Positions 8,491-11,498 of a stretch of DNA of 11,498 nt are shown piece after piece; within the stretch, counting starts at the first letter, position 1; every line of letters begins with the position of its first letter. Source of the stretch: Bacteroidales bacterium (lineage in GTDB: Bacteria > Bacteroidota > Bacteroidia > Bacteroidales > UBA10428); NCBI GenBank assembly GCA_016926235.1, contig JAFGOZ010000637.1:1-11498 (forward strand), written 5' to 3'. Below the pieces are notes generated by a model. It was not told the origin of the DNA, searched no databases, and saw only the letters and a list, made by a program, of their open reading frames with translations. The position numbers were made by a program, and so were the translations under genes.

Positions 8491-8509
8491 AACAACAAAC
8501 TTTTAAGGA

Positions 8510-11498
8510 TTAAAAAGATAAATTCAACCCAACAGAAACAGTCTTAATAGGAGAATAGTTCAGATCCGTCGAAGTAACTACTCCACTAAAATACATTCTT
8601 GGATCAAACCCCTGACGTTTAGACATAAACAACAGGTTGTCAGCTACAACATAAAAACGAAGTTTTTCCACATTGACCTTAGATGTAATTCGTTGAGGTA
8701 ATGTATACCCAAAAACAATGTTTCTTAAAGAAAAATAGTCGCCTTTAACTAAAAATCGATCACTGATATTATTAGTTTCAGAATACCTGTCAACGATTGG
8801 AACATCCGTATTGGTATTATTTGGTGTCCAACGTTTAAAAATATCTCTATGCCAGTTTGTTCCAACATCACCAGAGCTTCCACTATGCATGAAACCAGCA
8901 TAAATTCCATCATAAACCCATCCACCTATTTGATAGGCTGCTTGAACACTCAAATCGAAGCCTTTGTATTCAACTGCAATTCCAAAACCACCAAACAAAT
9001 CCGGTGTAGCATCTTTATCAAGTGTATAGCGAGTAGCTTCATTCCAGTCAGATGTTGTTTCCTGACCTGTAATAACTCCCTCTTCTAATACATCTTTATA
9101 CCACAAACTAGCACCTGTTTCGGCATCAACGCCTGCATATTTCCTCATATAATACAAATATGGAGAAGAACCCTCTTCCCATTTCTGGTAAGAACCTCTG
9201 GCCAAGCCATCTTCTTTATACATTTCAGGCAATTCCTCAATAATTGTTTTATAAGTAGTAGCATTTGCTGACAGTGAAACTTTCAGGTCATTCTTCTTTA
9301 TAACGTCGTAATTAACCTCAAATTCAAAACCTTTATTCGATAATTTTCCTAAGTTGAAAGGAATTGAGGTTATACCCGTTGAAGGCGCCTGAGGAAGTAT
9401 AAACAATAAATCAGAACTTGTGCGAGTAAAATAATCTATATTACCAGATATCCGATTAAGGAATCCAAAATCAAACCCTACGGTTAAAGAATTATTACTT
9501 TCCCATTTTAAGTCCTTATTTCCTTTAAAGGCAAACTTTAAACCTATTTCGCCATCATTATTTACCACATCATATTGGTCTTCATAAGCATAGTAATAAA
9601 ACCCTGTTCCTAAGTTATCATTACCAACACTACCATAACTAACACGGAATTTAAGTACATCCAGGAATGTAGCATTGCTCAGGAAACCCTCCTGATTCAT
9701 CATCCAGGAAGCACCTACTGACCAAAAAGTTCCCCAGCGATTATCAGGGTGGAACCTGGAAGAACCGTCATTACGAACACTGGCATCGATGAAATATCTA
9801 TCAAGATATCCATAATTCAAATGTCCAAAATAACTTTCCAAGGAATAATCATAACCATAGGAGCCAACATCGCTCATTACAACAGCCCAATCTAATTCAG
9901 TAATCTGTGGGAACAAAAAGTTCTGTTTTGATCCATAGTTATAAGAATAATTCCATTTGTATAATTCATGTCCTGCCTTAGCAGAAATTGTGTGAATATC
10001 GTTAATCTCTTTATTATACGATAAAATTTGATTGGAATTTATAGTTCTGTTTATAGAACTCGATTTCCCAATATAACCACCAACAGCAGCAAACTGACCA
10101 ATTTGTCGATTATAAATATCCACACCATTTGTTTGCGCATTATCAATACCTAAATTAAGAATTAACTTCAAATCCTTAGTAAATGAAACATCTGCGCTTG
10201 CATTTAAGCTAATTCGATCAAGTTCAGTATTGGTAGTGTTTAACTTTTGAGTTCCAGCTGGGTTAGCCAAAGGCATAACCGGACGCTTCATATCATCATT
10301 ATCTCCAAAGTCATATTGCTTTTCCCCATTTGCATTAAGCCTTAAACTACCATCAAGATTCCTTTGGTAAATGGGATAAATAGGAGCTACAACTTGAGAA
10401 ACATAAAAAATGTTAGCAGAACTCGACCCTGTTGAAGTTGGATTATCAACTGAAGTATGAATGTAAGCAATATTTCCATTCAATTTAAGCCATTTATTTA
10501 CTTCTTGAGCTAGTTTTAATCGGCTTGTATATCTTTCAAATCCAGTATTTGGGCTATAGCCTTCATCACTTAAATAGTTAAACGACAGAAAATAATTAGT
10601 ACCGGCATTCGTCCCACTCAAACTAACGGAATGTTCTTGTCTTATCCCATTCTCAAAAATTTCGTCTTCCCATTTTTCGCGATATAACAAACTCGCATTT
10701 GGATTAAGCTTTCCTGTTAACGGGTCAACCAACTGATTATCTGGAACATTATAACTATTATATCCAAGCATCCATTCTATAGCACCCGATGATGGAGTAG
10801 TATATTTTATTAATCGGTCTGAGGCATAATATCCGGCCTGCGCATATGAATCGCCCTTACCTAATCTGTCATTACGAAGTGTTTCCCAAAACATCTCATA
10901 ATACTCCTGGGGATCTGTCATAATGTCATAGCCTTTATAAGCCTTGGAGTTAACACCAACCCGACTATCCACAGTAACTCGCGGTTTCGAAGCTGTACCC
11001 CGTTTAGTAGTAATCAGTATTACCCCATTGGCAGCACGAGAGCCATACAAGGATGTTGCAGAGGCATCTTTCAGTACAGTCATTGACTCAATATCAATCT
11101 GACTCAAGTTGTTAATATTCCCCTCATAAGGCATCCCATCCACAACGTATAACGGGGAACTACTGGCCGACAAAGACCCCATACCGCGAATACGAACTGA
11201 AGCTCCTGAACCTGGTTGTCCAGAACTACTTGTTGTTTGAACACCAGCAACAGCACCCTCTAAAGCGCGACTAATATTAGACACTTGTGCTTTTTGTAAA
11301 TCATCTCCTTTAATAGCTGTTTGTGAGCCTGTAAGAGATTTTTTGGTCTGTGTACCATAAGCAACAACAACAACCTCGTCCATTGCGATTGAAGATGACT
11401 CCAATATAACATTGATCACAGAGCGTCCTGCAATGGCCACTTCCTGGGTTTGCATCCCCACAAAGGAGATTACCAGAGTTTCGGCATCCTGAGGAACA
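8510..11498 (-). CDS. SusC/RagA-family TonB-dependent outer-membrane transporter, N-terminus cut off by window edge
   Basis: This is a 22-stranded-barrel-type importer that, in its family, moves oligomeric nutrients across the outer membrane with TonB/ExbBD energy and with a SusD lipoprotein as lid. The frame stays open to the right edge, giving 995 visible codons from 11497. The first ~35 residues (ending VINVILE) are the end of a carboxypeptidase-regulatory-like domain. A TonB-box-like DEVVVVAYG follows at visible residues 40-48, then a plug domain with the SusC signature (SVRIRGMGS, PLYVVDGMPYEG, IESMTVLKDASATSLYGSRAANGVILITTKRG split across residues ~101-166), then a long barrel ending in LNLSF, with the terminal aromatic residue typical of outer-membrane proteins. 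About 80 residues with the signal peptide are missing, or more if an STN domain exists. The GTG at 11461 lies inside the reg-like domain and is not the start. The TAA stop is 19 bases before the SusD-like gene. The substrate cannot be read from sequence; neighbouring peptidases suggest peptides, as for RagA. Confidence 0.97.
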   Translation of the reverse strand, partial: VPQDAETLVISFVGMQTQEVAIAGRSVINVILESSSIAMDEVVVVAYGTQTKKSLTGSQTAIKGDDLQKAQVSNISRALEGAVAGVQTTSSSGQPGSGASVRIRGMGSLSASSSPLYVVDGMPYEGNINNLSQIDIESMTVLKDASATSLYGSRAANGVILITTKRGTASKPRVTVDSRVGVNSKAYKGYDIMTDPQEYYEMFWETLRNDRLGKGDSYAQAGYYASDRLIKYTTPSSGAIEWMLGYNSYNVPDNQLVDPLTGKLNPNASLLYREKWEDEIFENGIRQEHSVSLSGTNAGTNYFLSFNYLSDEGYSPNTGFERYTSRLKLAQEVNKWLKLNGNIAYIHTSVDNPTSTGSSSANIFYVSQVVAPIYPIYQRNLDGSLRLNANGEKQYDFGDNDDMKRPVMPLANPAGTQKLNTTNTELDRISLNASADVSFTKDLKLILNLGIDNAQTNGVDIYNRQIGQFAAVGGYIGKSSSINRTINSNQILSYNKEINDIHTISAKAGHELYKWNYSYNYGSKQNFLFPQITELDWAVVMSDVGSYGYDYSLESYFGHLNYGYLDRYFIDASVRNDGSSRFHPDNRWGTFWSVGASWMMNQEGFLSNATFLDVLKFRVSYGSVGNDNLGTGFYYYAYEDQYDVVNNDGEIGLKFAFKGNKDLKWESNNSLTVGFDFGFLNRISGNIDYFTRTSSDLLFILPQAPSTGITSIPFNLGKLSNKGFEFEVNYDVIKKNDLKVSLSANATTYKTIIEELPEMYKEDGLARGSYQKWEEGSSPYLYYMRKYAGVDAETGASLWYKDVLEEGVITGQETTSDWNEATRYTLDKDATPDLFGGFGIAVEYKGFDLSVQAAYQIGGWVYDGIYAGFMHSGSSGDVGTNWHRDIFKRWTPNNTNTDVPIVDRYSETNNISDRFLVKGDYFSLRNIVFGYTLPQRITSKVNVEKLRFYVVADNLLFMSKRQGFDPRMYFSGVVTSTDLNYSPIKTVSVGLNLSF

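Noticed and set aside
11360..11374. CAA trinucleotide run in the SusC-like gene as a possible phase-variation repeat
   Set aside because: It encodes the valines of the TonB box. A triplet repeat cannot shift the frame, and the run is short.
11453..11461. GTG at 11461 or ATG at 11455 as the start of the SusC-like gene
   Set aside because: The same frame continues open to the window edge with a sequence (VPQDAETLVISF before VGMQTQEV) that is the expected upstream part of the reg-like domain, and no signal peptide follows these codons. The gene is cut by the window.

Overview
The window looks like a chromosomal segment of a Bacteroidota bacterium, probably a Bacteroidales/Marinilabiliales-type member with a type IX secretion system. 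This rests on a SusC/SusD-type outer-membrane pair, lipoproteins with acidic residues right after the lipidated cysteine, a C-terminal type A T9SS sorting domain on a protease, an AT-rich base composition, a promoter of the Bacteroidetes TTTG / TAnnTTTG type, and no obvious Shine-Dalgarno sites. Genus-level placement is not possible from this evidence.

All five genes lie on the minus strand, so they are read from right to left. First comes a SusC/RagA-family TonB-dependent transporter (8510 to the right edge, N-terminus cut off by the window). It is followed after 19 bases by its SusD/RagB-family lipoprotein (6952-8490), and after 44 bases by a 297-residue lipoprotein with an Fn3-like and a choice-of-anchor J (cleaved-adhesin) domain (6014-6907). 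A strong intrinsic terminator (5963-5994) closes this three-gene unit. A good Bacteroidetes-type promoter (5892-5922) then starts a second unit encoding a periplasmic two-lobed M16 zinc peptidase (2986-5859). After a 207-base gap comes a multidomain S8 subtilisin-like protease (28-2778).

The simplest reading is a peptide- or protein-utilisation locus. The surface subtilase cuts protein, the choice-of-anchor J lipoprotein and SusD-like protein bind substrate at the surface, the SusC-like channel imports peptides with TonB energy, and the M16 peptidase trims them in the periplasm. The families and the layout are read from the sequence; the shared function is inferred. No glycoside hydrolase, polysaccharide lyase or regulator is visible. 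No RNA gene, CRISPR array or mobile element was seen, and no intergenic stretch exceeds 300 bases.

The least ordinary features are the S8 protease, which carries both a lipoprotein-type N-terminus and a T9SS C-terminal domain, and the terminator/promoter boundary that splits the cluster into separately transcribed import and proteolysis parts. Nothing here amounts to a clearly new system.
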